From Neobacillus drentensis NBRC 102427 (GTDB lineage Bacteria > Bacillota > Bacilli > Bacillales > Cytobacillaceae), in the NCBI RefSeq assembly GCF_001591445.1, contig NZ_BCUX01000048.1, positions 1-37,056 on the forward strand: 37,056 nucleotides of DNA. The letters run 5' to 3'. This document shows, one piece after another, positions 26,201 to 33,991 of this stretch; positions within the stretch are counted from its first letter, which is position 1; the number at the start of each line of letters is the position of its first letter. The notes beneath the pieces are model-generated. The model saw nothing but the letters and a program-made list of their open reading frames with translations. It ran no database searches and was not told where the DNA came from. A program made the translations under genes and the position numbers.

Positions 26201-28044
26201 AATACCATGATCCCATCGGAAGTACTATTATCTCCATCACCCACTAGATCCTGGATGAAGAAGCGACTTGTTCCATCAATATAGGTAACGACACCTTCAA
26301 CATCCGTTACTGTTTTACCGTTAAATAGGGAGTTGTGTGATTTGCCTTGGATATCATAGATGTGAATCGCGCCATCTTGAATCACATAATCAAACGTCAC
26401 AACAGCACTATTTGTCATTCCTTCTTTAATTGCAATGGCTTTAATCGTTGTTGCTTTTGAAATAACTATCGGTTGTGTAAACACTGGGCTCGCAGTAGTT
26501 GGTTCACTGCCGTCAAGTGTATAGTGAATCGCAGCCCCAGGTGTACCTGTTGCTAAGCTTACGTTTGTTCCTGCCGTTACCAATCCAGCTCCAGGAGTAG
26601 CGACAACCACTTGAACAATACTTGAATCTAGTAAAATATCGCCTTCGTTCCGCGGAATTAATTGGTAAACACCATTAAATGCGCTAAGAACGCCAGTAAT
26701 TGCTTCATAGGTTGTACCAGTAGAAATCATCGTTGAACTTGGCGGCCGAACTTGGAAGCTTGTTCCATCAGCGTCAGTTACAGTATAGTTTCCACCAGAA
26801 AATGCGCCGACTGTTGCATTTTTAACAGTTACTAGTTTCGCTTCTTTGCTTTCTTGTAACTGGGCCGCAGTTAATACTTCAGCAGCTGGAACCGCGTCTT
26901 TCCCAGTCACAATAATATTTTCATGATTGGCTTCGATTTCAAGCAACGTAGAATATTCCGTTAGTTTACCAGAAACGGTGATTTTATCGCCTGGTAGAAT
27001 CGTTGTGCTATCAGTTGGCGTGTAGGCTACAATTCCAGCTGTTTCATCTTGGAAATAAATCGCTCTGCCTAGAACAGCTGTAACCACACCACTCGTTTGA
27101 ACGTTTGATTGCAGGGCTGCTGCTCTTACTTCAGCAATCGTGCTTGCTTGTAAAACGGTATAAGCAAACGTGGAAACATCACTGTTTTCTAGGTCCGCCT
27201 TTACAGCAATGGCTTTGATCGTCGTGTTGGCACTGATTTTAATAGGAGCTGTATACTCAGTGCTTGAGGCTGTTGGTGCAGAGCCATCAGTTGTGTAGTA
27301 AATTTTTGCATTAGCTGTGTCCGTTGCTAAAGATACCAAGGTACCGTCTGCAACTGCACCTGAAGCAGGTGATGCAGCTACGTTCGCAACCTTCGTTTCT
27401 ACCGGAGTAGAACCGCCATCCATGGTATGGATACCAAGGTTTGTAAACACATTAAGACCTAAGCTATCCCACTCGGTTGCTGGGTCAAAGGCATCACTTG
27501 GGTTGCTGTCACCAGCAGTAATTGAACTTTTACGGACAATCGTTTGGTCCATTGTTTTGACAGTTGTTCCCCAAGTAGTACCTGGATCAAATCCTACTTG
27601 ACCAATAACATCAACAATCGTTCCGTTATGTTTTAAAACAACCGCATCGTCACCATTCCAATTGATCACGGTTTTACCTGCGTCTAATAAGTTTGCCTTA
27701 GCCACGATAGCAGCATCCGCGTCGCTGCGTGAAATGACAAATGTCGATCCATTGGCAAGTGTTGCAGACGGATCGGAGGATAAAGACATTTTAAAAGTGG
27801 TTGTAGCCGCACCATTACTATAATGTTCAAGTGTATATTCACTTAATTTAACGGCAGCGCCCGTCCCGTTGTAGAGCTCGAGTGCTTTATTAAAGCTGGT
27901 GCCTTCAATATATTCAGAGATAAAGAGATCAGCAGCGTTGGTGGCAGCAATTGCAGATTTAATATAGTAGTTTGGTAATACCATACTAATAAGCAATATT
28001 GCTACAAGGATAATATTAAGATTCTTTTTATTTTTCCTAGACAA
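23293..28044 (-). CDS. Giant secreted protein fusing an EEP nuclease and an endonuclease I
   Basis: A 1583-residue exported protein. In order (approximate residues): signal peptide 1-33; lamin-tail domain 40-160; two chitobiase-C-like modules at 218-295 and 480-555, each followed by an OB-fold nuclease-associated region; endonuclease/exonuclease/phosphatase domain 818-1125; beta-rich stretch 1140-1250; cadherin/Ig-like domain 1265-1355; endonuclease I domain 1350-1583. EEP catalytic blocks are GTYNVENF, GLNEIQD, ANHFNSKGG, LLGDFNDF and ASDHDPI. Endonuclease I blocks are NREHVWAKSHG near 1426 and DIHHLRPTDASVNSTRGH, a His-Me finger. Both active sites look intact. The likely role is extracellular nucleic acid degradation. 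The start is TTG with AGGAGGT 9 nt upstream. It lies downstream of the 5'-nucleotidase gene. No LPxTG or SLH anchor is visible. Confidence 0.88.
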   Translation of the reverse strand: MSRKNKKNLNIILVAILLISMVLPNYYIKSAIAATNAADLFISEYIEGTSFNKALELYNGTGAAVKLSEYTLEHYSNGAATTTFKMSLSSDPSATLANGSTFVISRSDADAAIVAKANLLDAGKTVINWNGDDAVVLKHNGTIVDVIGQVGFDPGTTWGTTVKTMDQTIVRKSSITAGDSNPSDAFDPATEWDSLGLNVFTNLGIHTMDGGSTPVETKVANVAASPASGAVADGTLVSLATDTANAKIYYTTDGSAPTASSTEYTAPIKISANTTIKAIAVKADLENSDVSTFAYTVLQASTIAEVRAAALQSNVQTSGVVTAVLGRAIYFQDETAGIVAYTPTDSTTILPGDKITVSGKLTEYSTLLEIEANHENIIVTGKDAVPAAEVLTAAQLQESKEAKLVTVKNATVGAFSGGNYTVTDADGTSFQVRPPSSTMISTGTTYEAITGVLSAFNGVYQLIPRNEGDILLDSSIVQVVVATPGAGLVTAGTNVSLATGTPGAAIHYTLDGSEPTTASPVFTQPIVISKATTIKAIAIKEGMTNSAVVTFDYVIQDGAIHIYDIQGKSHNSLFNGKTVTDVEGVVTYIDGTSRFFIQDLVGDGDNSTSDGIMVFKSAHGVAIGDRVKVSGKVTEFYGEGYAEKTSTDLTITEIEAATITKNGTAALPAPIKLGVDRIAPTEIIDNDQFASFDPEEDAIDFWESIEGMYAQVDDGKVIALQKDGLVWVVPGTYPTNVNPGGLRITATDTNPDRIGVDVRNGSTANKSYRAKMGDFYTGAIKGVVNYGYSNYKLMSQEASLPKLTETPIVRPATKITPASDKLTIGTYNVENFSTVTPDAKVTKIADAIVTKMKNPDIIGLNEIQDNNGETDNGTVDGAQSAQKIIDKVVALGGPTYAYTEITPVNNQDGGAPGGNIRVAFLYNKNRVSLTAGASKGTSTQAVGFENGKLTLNPGRIDPTNAAFNSSRKPLAAQFDFQGQSVIVVANHFNSKGGDTPLFGKTQPPVLSSEVQRHKIAAIVNNFVKDVKAKDANANVVLLGDFNDFEFTKTLEIAKGNELTNMVDKVPADERYNYSYQGNAQELDQVLVTNNMVANTAVDILHINSGFMEEHGRASDHDPIIIQTQLKAAGEVLPPVTPPASTKVYNLNGFKTKKLTVNNAGADITVSADSIITEGIVIKGSYAKLNGDGLKNTVITLSPTAPGAVIDFGGLVVKEVVIDNANISQIRGIEQVQKWTVKDGVDTSAIKFTNVGGVVLPSPIAAPPKVNQAPVVSKALPNVSVQVGTPVSVNLSSHFTDPDGDALTYTTTAGTVQGSTLTVQTPLEGTINVAVTANDGTKTVSATFTVTVTAVPANTVEAYYQAAAGKTGAALKLSLHTIIKTQTKLTYAQVTEALKKTDEDPNNPNNVILLYTNRSQAKTTFGSGVNDWNREHVWAKSHGNFGTSVGPGTDIHHLRPTDASVNSTRGHLDFDIGGKSQGECADCYYDGDSFEPPNRVKGDIARMLMYMDVRYEGDGGELNLELADKVNTYPTPFHGKKSVLLQWSKMDPPDAFEKHRNDVIESIQGNRNPFIDHPEWADSIWPAS

Positions 28045-28101
28045 ATACTTGCACCTCCTGGTTCGGTTGGGTGTATATTTGGAGATATGATTTTTAGTTG
28101 T

Positions 28102-28135
28102 AAATTCCTCCGGCAGATTAGTGCCGAAGGAATTT
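28102..28135 (-). terminator. Hairpin between the 5'-nucleotidase and nuclease genes
   Basis: AAATTCCTTCGGC pairs with GCCGGAGGAATTT, a 13-bp stem with one mismatch. No T tract follows on the minus strand, so it may be a processing or attenuation element that lets partial readthrough occur, not a full terminator. Confidence 0.5.
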
Positions 28136-28144
28136 AGCTTTTAA

Positions 28145-31100
28145 TTAATCCTCAAAAATTGTATCTCCTTCTACTGTTACAGTTGAAAGTTCAACGTTAG
28201 TGCCACCTTTAATCGTAAGATTTCCTTTTACGGTTGCATATTCAAGCTTTGTTACACCGGTTACATCAACGACGACATTTCCGAAGTATACCTTTGGAGC
28301 TGCCTCCGTACCGCTGAAAGAAGCAGCAGGAACTACCTGTGGAGCTACGTTGATAATACGCCCTTCCACTTGAGGATTAACCGTTTTATTTGGCTGTGCT
28401 TCAATAAAGTCTCTGAACATTTCCCAATCCACAAATCCAGGCTCACTTACACGGCCTTCTGCGTAAGCTTTCGCAAACATTGTGAATCCGTCGCCGCCTT
28501 TTGCAGTGAAGATGTTCGTAGCAACAGAGTATTTTTTAGTAAGATCTAAAGCTGTGTAGCTTCCATCTTGACCTTTAACTTCCATTGTTTGAACCTTAGA
28601 ACCAACTGGTTTCGTGCTGTCATAAGTGAATTTCAGGCCCGAAACCTGTAAGAATCCGCCAAATGCTGCTGGTGCATCCTTCACACTGAACTCAAGGGCT
28701 TCTTTAATTTCAGCACCTGTTAAGTCCATGATTCCTAAAGCATTACCAAATGGTAAAACTTTAAATACGTCAGCAAGTGTAATGTTTCCGGCAGGAAGAG
28801 TTACACGAACACCGCCGCCATTTTGAAGCGCAATCACTGTATTAGGGTTGAGCGTTTTTGCTTTTGCAAGCATACCATCAGCAACGAAGTTACCGAGGTT
28901 GGTTTCTCCTACACGTGCAGGAGGGTTGCCACCTACTAACGGAGTAGCTGCCGTACCAACTACAGTTGCTTTTTTCGCATCAATTGCTGGTTTATATTTT
29001 GTGTTTAGGATGTTTGCAACTGCTGCATCATCTGTGAAAGTAGCAATATCAAGAAGTTTGCCAGTTGTTTCAGGAACGATTACTTTACCTGCCGCATCAA
29101 ATGTTACATCCAATGTTCCAAGGAACTTGTTGTATTCATTTGCTTGAACGATAGCAGTTGGTTCATCGCCAGTTGTATCAAAGAATGGTGCATCAAGTTT
29201 CGTATGGGAGTGTCCGCCAACAATGACGTCAATTCCTTCAACAGCCGCAGCTAATTGTTGGTCATTATCCCAAACAAGTGAATCATCAAAACCAATATGT
29301 GTTAAAGCAATGATTTTGTTTACGCCTTGTGCTTTTAAGGCATCCACTGATTTTTGTGCTTCATCAATATAATTTTCAAATGCTACACCTGCTCCAGGAC
29401 TAGAAATTGTCGCTGTTTCAGCTGTTGTTAAGCCAAAAATACCGATTTTTTCGCCATTTACAACCTTGATGATCCCGTTGTAAATTTCACCGCCCACAGG
29501 ACTAGCAGTTGTTACGTCGTTGTGGAAACGGGATTGTAGATTTGCATCTTTTGCAAAGTTTACGTTCGCACTGACAAACGGGAAGTCCGCTTCTTTTACA
29601 AAGTTTGCTAATGTTTCAGTACCCAAGTCGAACTCATGGTTACCAAAAGTCATCGCATCATAGCCAGCTAATTCCATAAACTCTAAATCTGCTAAACCTT
29701 TATACTCGTTGAAATATAATGTTCCGGAGAACACATCACCTGCATCAAGTAGTAATGCATCAGGCTTTGTTGCACGAACGGACTTAATAGCCGTCATTTT
29801 CTTCGCTACATTATCAATGTTTGCATGTGTATCATTTGTGTGCATTAAGTTCAAGGTGAACTTCTTATCAGCTTGTCCAGCTAACACATCGATATTGAAT
29901 TCTGTGATACCATCAACTGTAAATTCTTTTTGTAAATCGTACCAGTGATTTTCTGTACCAAGCCAAATACCTTCTAGAACATAGCTTCCATTAGGTAATG
30001 TTGTGCTATATACTCCATTTGCATCTGTTGTGATGTCATACCATTTCACTTCACCCGTCGCAGTATGAATACTAAACACAACGTTTGGTAATACTTCCGT
30101 GCCTTTCTTAACAATACCAGTTACGTTTGGAGAAATAACACCCGTTCCATCCTTAAGAACATCAATGTTCAATACTAGTTTACCTGCAACAGTAAAGTCC
30201 TTTTTCAATTCGAACCATTTTTTACTAACAGTATCCCAAACTCCTTCAATTGTGTAAGATCCATCAGCAAGTTTGAAGGCAAATTTTCCATCTGCATCTG
30301 TTTTCACATCCACCCATTTCACATCACCTGATGCTGTGCGGATACTGAAAACAGTATCATTTAATGCCTTCGTTCCTTTTGTAAGTGTTCCAGTGACGTT
30401 GAATACTCCAGCAATATCAAGCTGTAGGTCGGTTGCGCCCTCAAGTTTGCCGTCTTTCACTGTAAACGTTTTATTTAACTCGTACCATTTTCCGGCTGAC
30501 CCGTCCCAAATCCCATCGACTTGGTAGCTGCCATCAGGTAATTTAAAGTTAAATTTACCATTCTTATCTGTTCTGGCATCATACCATTTCCCATCAGTAC
30601 TATGTAAACTAAATGGAAGCTGCGCCAATGGTTGTGAACCATTTTTTACAGTACCCGATACATTCCATGTCCCTTCGACTGGATTTAAACCGTCGAATGC
30701 TAATTCGTGTAAGCCATCGACTAAACCATCTTTAATCGTAACGGTTTGGCCAAGCGGATACCACGTTGGTGCAACCCAAAGTCCTTCGATTTTGTACGTA
30801 CCATCTGCTAGATTATGAGTAAAAACACCATTTGCATCAGATGTGAAATCATGCCATACACCATTTGCTGTATCGCGAAGACTGAAGGTAATGTTAGCTA
30901 GTGCCTCATCTCCCAAAACAATCTTCCCTTGACCAGGCACGGCACCTGGATCTGGTTGAGGTGTTGTTGCTACAGTTTCGCCTTTGAACTCGATTTCACC
31001 CATGCGGCTAGTACCAGTAGAAACAACTGCACTTCCATTAATCCCTATACCTGAGCTTTTTAACCACCTTACATAGACCAAATCCTTATCATTTACTGCG

Positions 31101-31585
31101 CTAGGCAATGTGACATTTGACAATACTCCGCTTATAAAGTTGTCATTTGCTACTGTTACCGTAGCATTAGGTACATCAACCCATGTAGAGTTGTCCAAAC
31201 TATATTGAACCTTGAAATCTCTTGGTCCTGTATTGGATCCTTTTTGTTTAGACGATAGAGTAATATTTTGATAGCCCTTTGTTGAAATTGTTACATTCCA
31301 TGATGCAGGGGCTGCTGTCCAAGTTTTTGCACTTGGAACATTATACGCTCCGGGACCCGCAACATATACTGCATCAATTACAGCTCCTGTTGTGGATAAT
31401 GCTTTATCTAAGTTAGCAGATGTACCTGAAGTAGCGATTAGGTTCCCCTTGCTGAAATCCCACTTCGCCAACGATACCGTCTCCGTGGAAGCGCTAACAC
31501 TCGACGGTAACACCATCGCCAACAACAAAATAGCTGTAAGTGCCAAGCTGATCCACTTTTTCGATCTGTTTACTAAATTAGTCAC
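28145..31585 (-). CDS. Secreted 5'-nucleotidase with four internal repeat modules
   Basis: An 1146-residue exported protein. Signal peptide 1-32; a beta-sandwich-like region about 35-205; four tandem modules of about 88 residues at about 214-572; metallophosphatase domain about 575-835; 5'-nucleotidase C-terminal domain about 880-1075; a short beta-rich tail to 1146. Metal ligands appear intact: HTNDTHANID, LLLDAGDVFSG, GNHEFD, THIG and GGHSHT. Substrate-domain signatures are NLGNFVADGM and QNGGGVRVTLPAGNIT. It should release phosphate from extracellular nucleotides, as UshA- and YhcR-type enzymes do. The start is GTG with GGAGGGAT upstream. The nuclease gene follows 100 nt downstream. No sortase signal is visible. 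Confidence 0.9.
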   Translation of the reverse strand: MTNLVNRSKKWISLALTAILLLAMVLPSSVSASTETVSLAKWDFSKGNLIATSGTSANLDKALSTTGAVIDAVYVAGPGAYNVPSAKTWTAAPASWNVTISTKGYQNITLSSKQKGSNTGPRDFKVQYSLDNSTWVDVPNATVTVANDNFISGVLSNVTLPSAVNDKDLVYVRWLKSSGIGINGSAVVSTGTSRMGEIEFKGETVATTPQPDPGAVPGQGKIVLGDEALANITFSLRDTANGVWHDFTSDANGVFTHNLADGTYKIEGLWVAPTWYPLGQTVTIKDGLVDGLHELAFDGLNPVEGTWNVSGTVKNGSQPLAQLPFSLHSTDGKWYDARTDKNGKFNFKLPDGSYQVDGIWDGSAGKWYELNKTFTVKDGKLEGATDLQLDIAGVFNVTGTLTKGTKALNDTVFSIRTASGDVKWVDVKTDADGKFAFKLADGSYTIEGVWDTVSKKWFELKKDFTVAGKLVLNIDVLKDGTGVISPNVTGIVKKGTEVLPNVVFSIHTATGEVKWYDITTDANGVYSTTLPNGSYVLEGIWLGTENHWYDLQKEFTVDGITEFNIDVLAGQADKKFTLNLMHTNDTHANIDNVAKKMTAIKSVRATKPDALLLDAGDVFSGTLYFNEYKGLADLEFMELAGYDAMTFGNHEFDLGTETLANFVKEADFPFVSANVNFAKDANLQSRFHNDVTTASPVGGEIYNGIIKVVNGEKIGIFGLTTAETATISSPGAGVAFENYIDEAQKSVDALKAQGVNKIIALTHIGFDDSLVWDNDQQLAAAVEGIDVIVGGHSHTKLDAPFFDTTGDEPTAIVQANEYNKFLGTLDVTFDAAGKVIVPETTGKLLDIATFTDDAAVANILNTKYKPAIDAKKATVVGTAATPLVGGNPPARVGETNLGNFVADGMLAKAKTLNPNTVIALQNGGGVRVTLPAGNITLADVFKVLPFGNALGIMDLTGAEIKEALEFSVKDAPAAFGGFLQVSGLKFTYDSTKPVGSKVQTMEVKGQDGSYTALDLTKKYSVATNIFTAKGGDGFTMFAKAYAEGRVSEPGFVDWEMFRDFIEAQPNKTVNPQVEGRIINVAPQVVPAASFSGTEAAPKVYFGNVVVDVTGVTKLEYATVKGNLTIKGGTNVELSTVTVEGDTIFED

Positions 31586-32036
31586 AGATAATATCCCTCC
31601 AATTTCTAGTTTTCTATTGTTGAATTATGAACGCCTTCTATCTAGGTTAAAAAATTTCCATTCCCACCCTCACCTTCCAAAATATAATAGAACTACCATT
31701 ATTTTATAACGTATTCCATCACAATTCTACATATTTCTAGAATCTACTAAATTTTACGTTAATTTTACAAAAGGAACCTCAAAAATTCGTTGAACAGGTA
31801 TTATCCTAATACCTATCACCCTCGTGTTTTACAAATTTAACCAATTGTATGAGTAATTGGCATGAAATGTAGATAAGTTAAAAATAATAGACTACTAGGC
31901 TTATATAACTATGATATTGGATTTACAATACCACCCAATTGTCAAAAAAAAGAGAATAATCCATACACTTTCATTTGAGTTGGTAAGCATTCTCCTTTAA
32001 AATCAATAGTATGAAATACAATTCAGGAGGACTCCC
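31586..32036. other. Divergent intergenic region between 5'-nucleotidase and alaR
   Basis: 451 nt, AT-rich, no CDS. It holds the perfect dyad AGGTATTA-TCC-TAATACCT (31796-31814) and the alaR promoter at its right end. Loosely spaced plus-strand hexamers TCTACA (31726), TCTAGA (31736), TTTACG (31753) and TTTACA (31764) might be degenerate Pho boxes, but lie on the non-coding strand for the 5'-nucleotidase gene. No convincing promoter for that gene was identified. Confidence 0.45.
31975..32003 (+). promoter_or_regulatory. alaR-alaT promoter (sigma-A type)
   Basis: TTGAGT (31975-31980), 17-nt spacer, TAAAAT (31998-32003). The predicted start of transcription is about 27 nt before the alaR ATG, with AGGAGG in between. 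Confidence 0.65.
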
Positions 32037-32540
32037 ATGAAACTAACGAACGAGGAATTGGAAATATTAAAGCTCATCGAAGAAAACCATAAAATCTCCG
32101 TAGAAACGGTTGCTTTGATGGTAATGAGCAGCGAAGAAACCGTTAGAAATACCATTAAAAAATTAGAAGAAGAAAAGGTGATCGTCAGTTATCCGGCTCT
32201 CATCGATTGGAGCAAAGTCGAGGGGCAGGAAAACATCGTCGCGATGATTGATGTCAAGGTAACACCGAAGCGCGGCGTGGGATTCGATGAGGTCGCTGAG
32301 AGAATTTATCGCTTTCCAGAAGTCACCTCTCTCTACCTGATGAGCGGTGCCTATGATTTGTCGATCACGATTGAAGGACAGACCATGAATCAAATCGCGA
32401 CCTTTGTAGCGGAAAAACTGTCAACAATTGATAATGTCATTTCAACCACGACGCATTTCATGTTAAAAAAATACAAACATGATGGAGTGATTTTTGGCGG
32501 CAGCGATGATAAAGACCGGAGAATGGTGATTACACCATGA
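32037..32540 (+). CDS. alaR: Lrp/AsnC family regulator (AlaR/YugG-like)
   Basis: A 167-residue transcription regulator. Residues about 1-60 form the winged-helix DNA-binding domain (EELEILKLIEENHKISVETV, then SSEETVRNTIKKLEEE). Residues about 70-150 form the ligand-sensing RAM domain (VAMIDVKVTPKRGVGFDEVA, LMSGAYDLSITIEG). The size and the following aminotransferase gene match the B. subtilis alaR-alaT (yugG-yugH) pair, where AlaR controls alanine transaminase. Its stop overlaps the alaT start (ATGA), so translation is coupled. AGGAGG precedes the ATG. Confidence 0.88.
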   Translation: MKLTNEELEILKLIEENHKISVETVALMVMSSEETVRNTIKKLEEEKVIVSYPALIDWSKVEGQENIVAMIDVKVTPKRGVGFDEVAERIYRFPEVTSLYLMSGAYDLSITIEGQTMNQIATFVAEKLSTIDNVISTTTHFMLKKYKHDGVIFGGSDDKDRRMVITP

Positions 32541-33751
32541 AAAAAGAGTATTCCCACTATATATCTGAAACCGCTCGAGAACTACAGCCTTCTGGGATCA
32601 GAAAGTTTTTCGACCTAGCTGCCAGTATGAAAGATGTCATTTCATTAGGGGTTGGCGAACCAGATTTCGTAACCCCTTGGAACATTCGCGAGGCCGCGAT
32701 TTTATCGCTGGAGCAAGGCTATACCGCTTACACTGCGAACCCGGGGTTATTAGAATTACGGCAGGAAATCTCAAATTACCTTCGAACGAGATTTGCTGTC
32801 AATTATGATCCAACAAACCAAATCATCGTCACCGTCGGGGCTAGCCAGGCAATTGACCTCGCCTTCCGCGCCATTTTAAACCAAGGCGATGAAGTGCTGA
32901 TTGTTGAACCAGCTTTCGTTTCTTACGCCCCGTTGGTTGCCATTGCCGGCGGGACTCCCGTCGCGATTTCCACTTCACCTGCTAATGGGTTTAAATTAAC
33001 AGCCGAGCAACTTGAAGGAGCAATTACCGAAAAAACAAAAGCCATCTTGTTTTGTTCTCCAAACAATCCAACTGGCTCTACCTTAAACAAGGAAGAACTA
33101 AAGGAAATTGCCGCCATCGTGGAAAAGCACGATTTAATCGTCATCTCCGACGAGATTTACGCGGAATTGACCTACGAAGAAACCTATACAAGTTTCGCGG
33201 CGATTGAAGGGATGTACGAGCGAACCATTTTAATCAATGGATTCTCAAAAGGGTTTGCAATGACCGGTTGGCGCTTAGGAATGCTTGCTGCTCCTAAAGA
33301 ATTTATCGAGGTAATGTTGAAAATTTTTCAATACACCACCATGTGTGCACCAACCATGCTCCAATACGGCGCCCTCGAAGCGTTGAGGAATACTTTTCAT
33401 GAAGTGGATGCGATGAAACGAAGCTATCGAATGAGAAGGAACTATGTCGTGCATACCTTGAATAAAATCGGCTTGGACTGCCACACTCCTGGGGGAGCCT
33501 TTTACGTATTTCCTTCCATCAAGGCAACTGGCCTCAGTTCCGAACAATTCGCCGAAGAACTGCTAATGAAGGAAAAAGTCGCGGTCGTACCTGGCAATGT
33601 GTTTGGGGAAAGCGGCGAAGGGTATATTCGCTGCTCCTACGCAGCCTCCATGCCACATCTGCAAGAAGCCCTGAAAAGAATCCAAAAATTCCTCGAATCC
33701 AAGGGGATCTATGGTGAAAAGCAAACAGAAGAAATAAAAATAAACCAATAA
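32537..33751 (+). CDS. alaT: Class I/II aminotransferase (AlaT/YugH-like)
   Basis: A 404-residue fold-type I PLP aminotransferase. Signatures are GVGEPDFVTPWNIREAA, YTANPGLLELRQEIS, the PNNPTGS motif, SDEIYAELTYEE, and NGFSKGFAMTGWRLG with the PLP lysine at K238. RCSYAAS near the C-terminus carries the substrate carboxylate-binding arginine. By neighbour and family it should be the alanine:2-oxoglutarate transaminase, although similarity to general aspartate-type aminotransferases is broad. The start overlaps the alaR stop by 4 nt. A terminator follows at 33756-33798. Confidence 0.88.
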   Translation: MKKEYSHYISETARELQPSGIRKFFDLAASMKDVISLGVGEPDFVTPWNIREAAILSLEQGYTAYTANPGLLELRQEISNYLRTRFAVNYDPTNQIIVTVGASQAIDLAFRAILNQGDEVLIVEPAFVSYAPLVAIAGGTPVAISTSPANGFKLTAEQLEGAITEKTKAILFCSPNNPTGSTLNKEELKEIAAIVEKHDLIVISDEIYAELTYEETYTSFAAIEGMYERTILINGFSKGFAMTGWRLGMLAAPKEFIEVMLKIFQYTTMCAPTMLQYGALEALRNTFHEVDAMKRSYRMRRNYVVHTLNKIGLDCHTPGGAFYVFPSIKATGLSSEQFAEELLMKEKVAVVPGNVFGESGEGYIRCSYAASMPHLQEALKRIQKFLESKGIYGEKQTEEIKINQ

Positions 33752-33755
33752 CCTT

Positions 33756-33798
33756 AAAAGCCCAAAACTTTCCTATGTGGACAGATTTGGGCTTTTTT
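33756..33798 (+). terminator. Intrinsic terminator of alaR-alaT
   Basis: AAAAGCCCAAA (33756-33766) pairs with TTTGGGCTTTT (33786-33796) followed by T, across a 19-nt loop. Confidence 0.88.
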
Positions 33799-33809
33799 CA
33801 TATGAATTT

Positions 33810-33822
33810 GGTGCCTGACACC
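33810..33822 (+). repeat. Dispersed 13-bp repeat, copy 8
   Basis: An exact copy just after the alaT terminator. Its flanks are duplicated 60 nt downstream. Confidence 0.9.
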
Positions 33823-33869
33823 AACATTTACGTCATGGATAGAAATGGGGCCTTTTTGCATATGATTGT

Positions 33870-33882
33870 GGTGCCTGACACC
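33870..33882 (+). repeat. Dispersed 13-bp repeat, copy 9
   Basis: An exact copy in direct orientation, 60 nt from copy 8. Both sit in a shared context (TTTTT, CATATGA before; CCAA-ATTTAC after), so this looks like a tandem duplication of a longer unit. A degenerate third copy (GTGAATGACACC) lies at 33908-33919. Confidence 0.9.
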
Positions 33883-33927
33883 AATATTTACTTGGCAGTT
33901 TCTGTTAGTGAATGACACCGTACTATT

Positions 33928-33958
33928 TTGTGACAGGCCTACTAATCTATGCTAAAAT
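33928..33958 (+). promoter_or_regulatory. Promoter of the diguanylate cyclase gene
   Basis: An extended -10 element TGCTAAAAT (33950-33958) with a TTGTGA/TGTGAC -35-like hexamer 18-19 nt upstream. The predicted transcript starts near 33965, which is why the TTG at 33992 is preferred as translation start. Confidence 0.55.
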
Positions 33959-33991
33959 ACTCGAGGAATGGTAATAAAAGGGGTGGAATAT

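Noticed and set aside
31726..31769. Pho boxes for the 5'-nucleotidase gene
   Set aside because: The hexamers are degenerate, unevenly spaced (10, 17, 11 nt) and on the non-coding strand; they are kept only as a note, not as a regulatory call.
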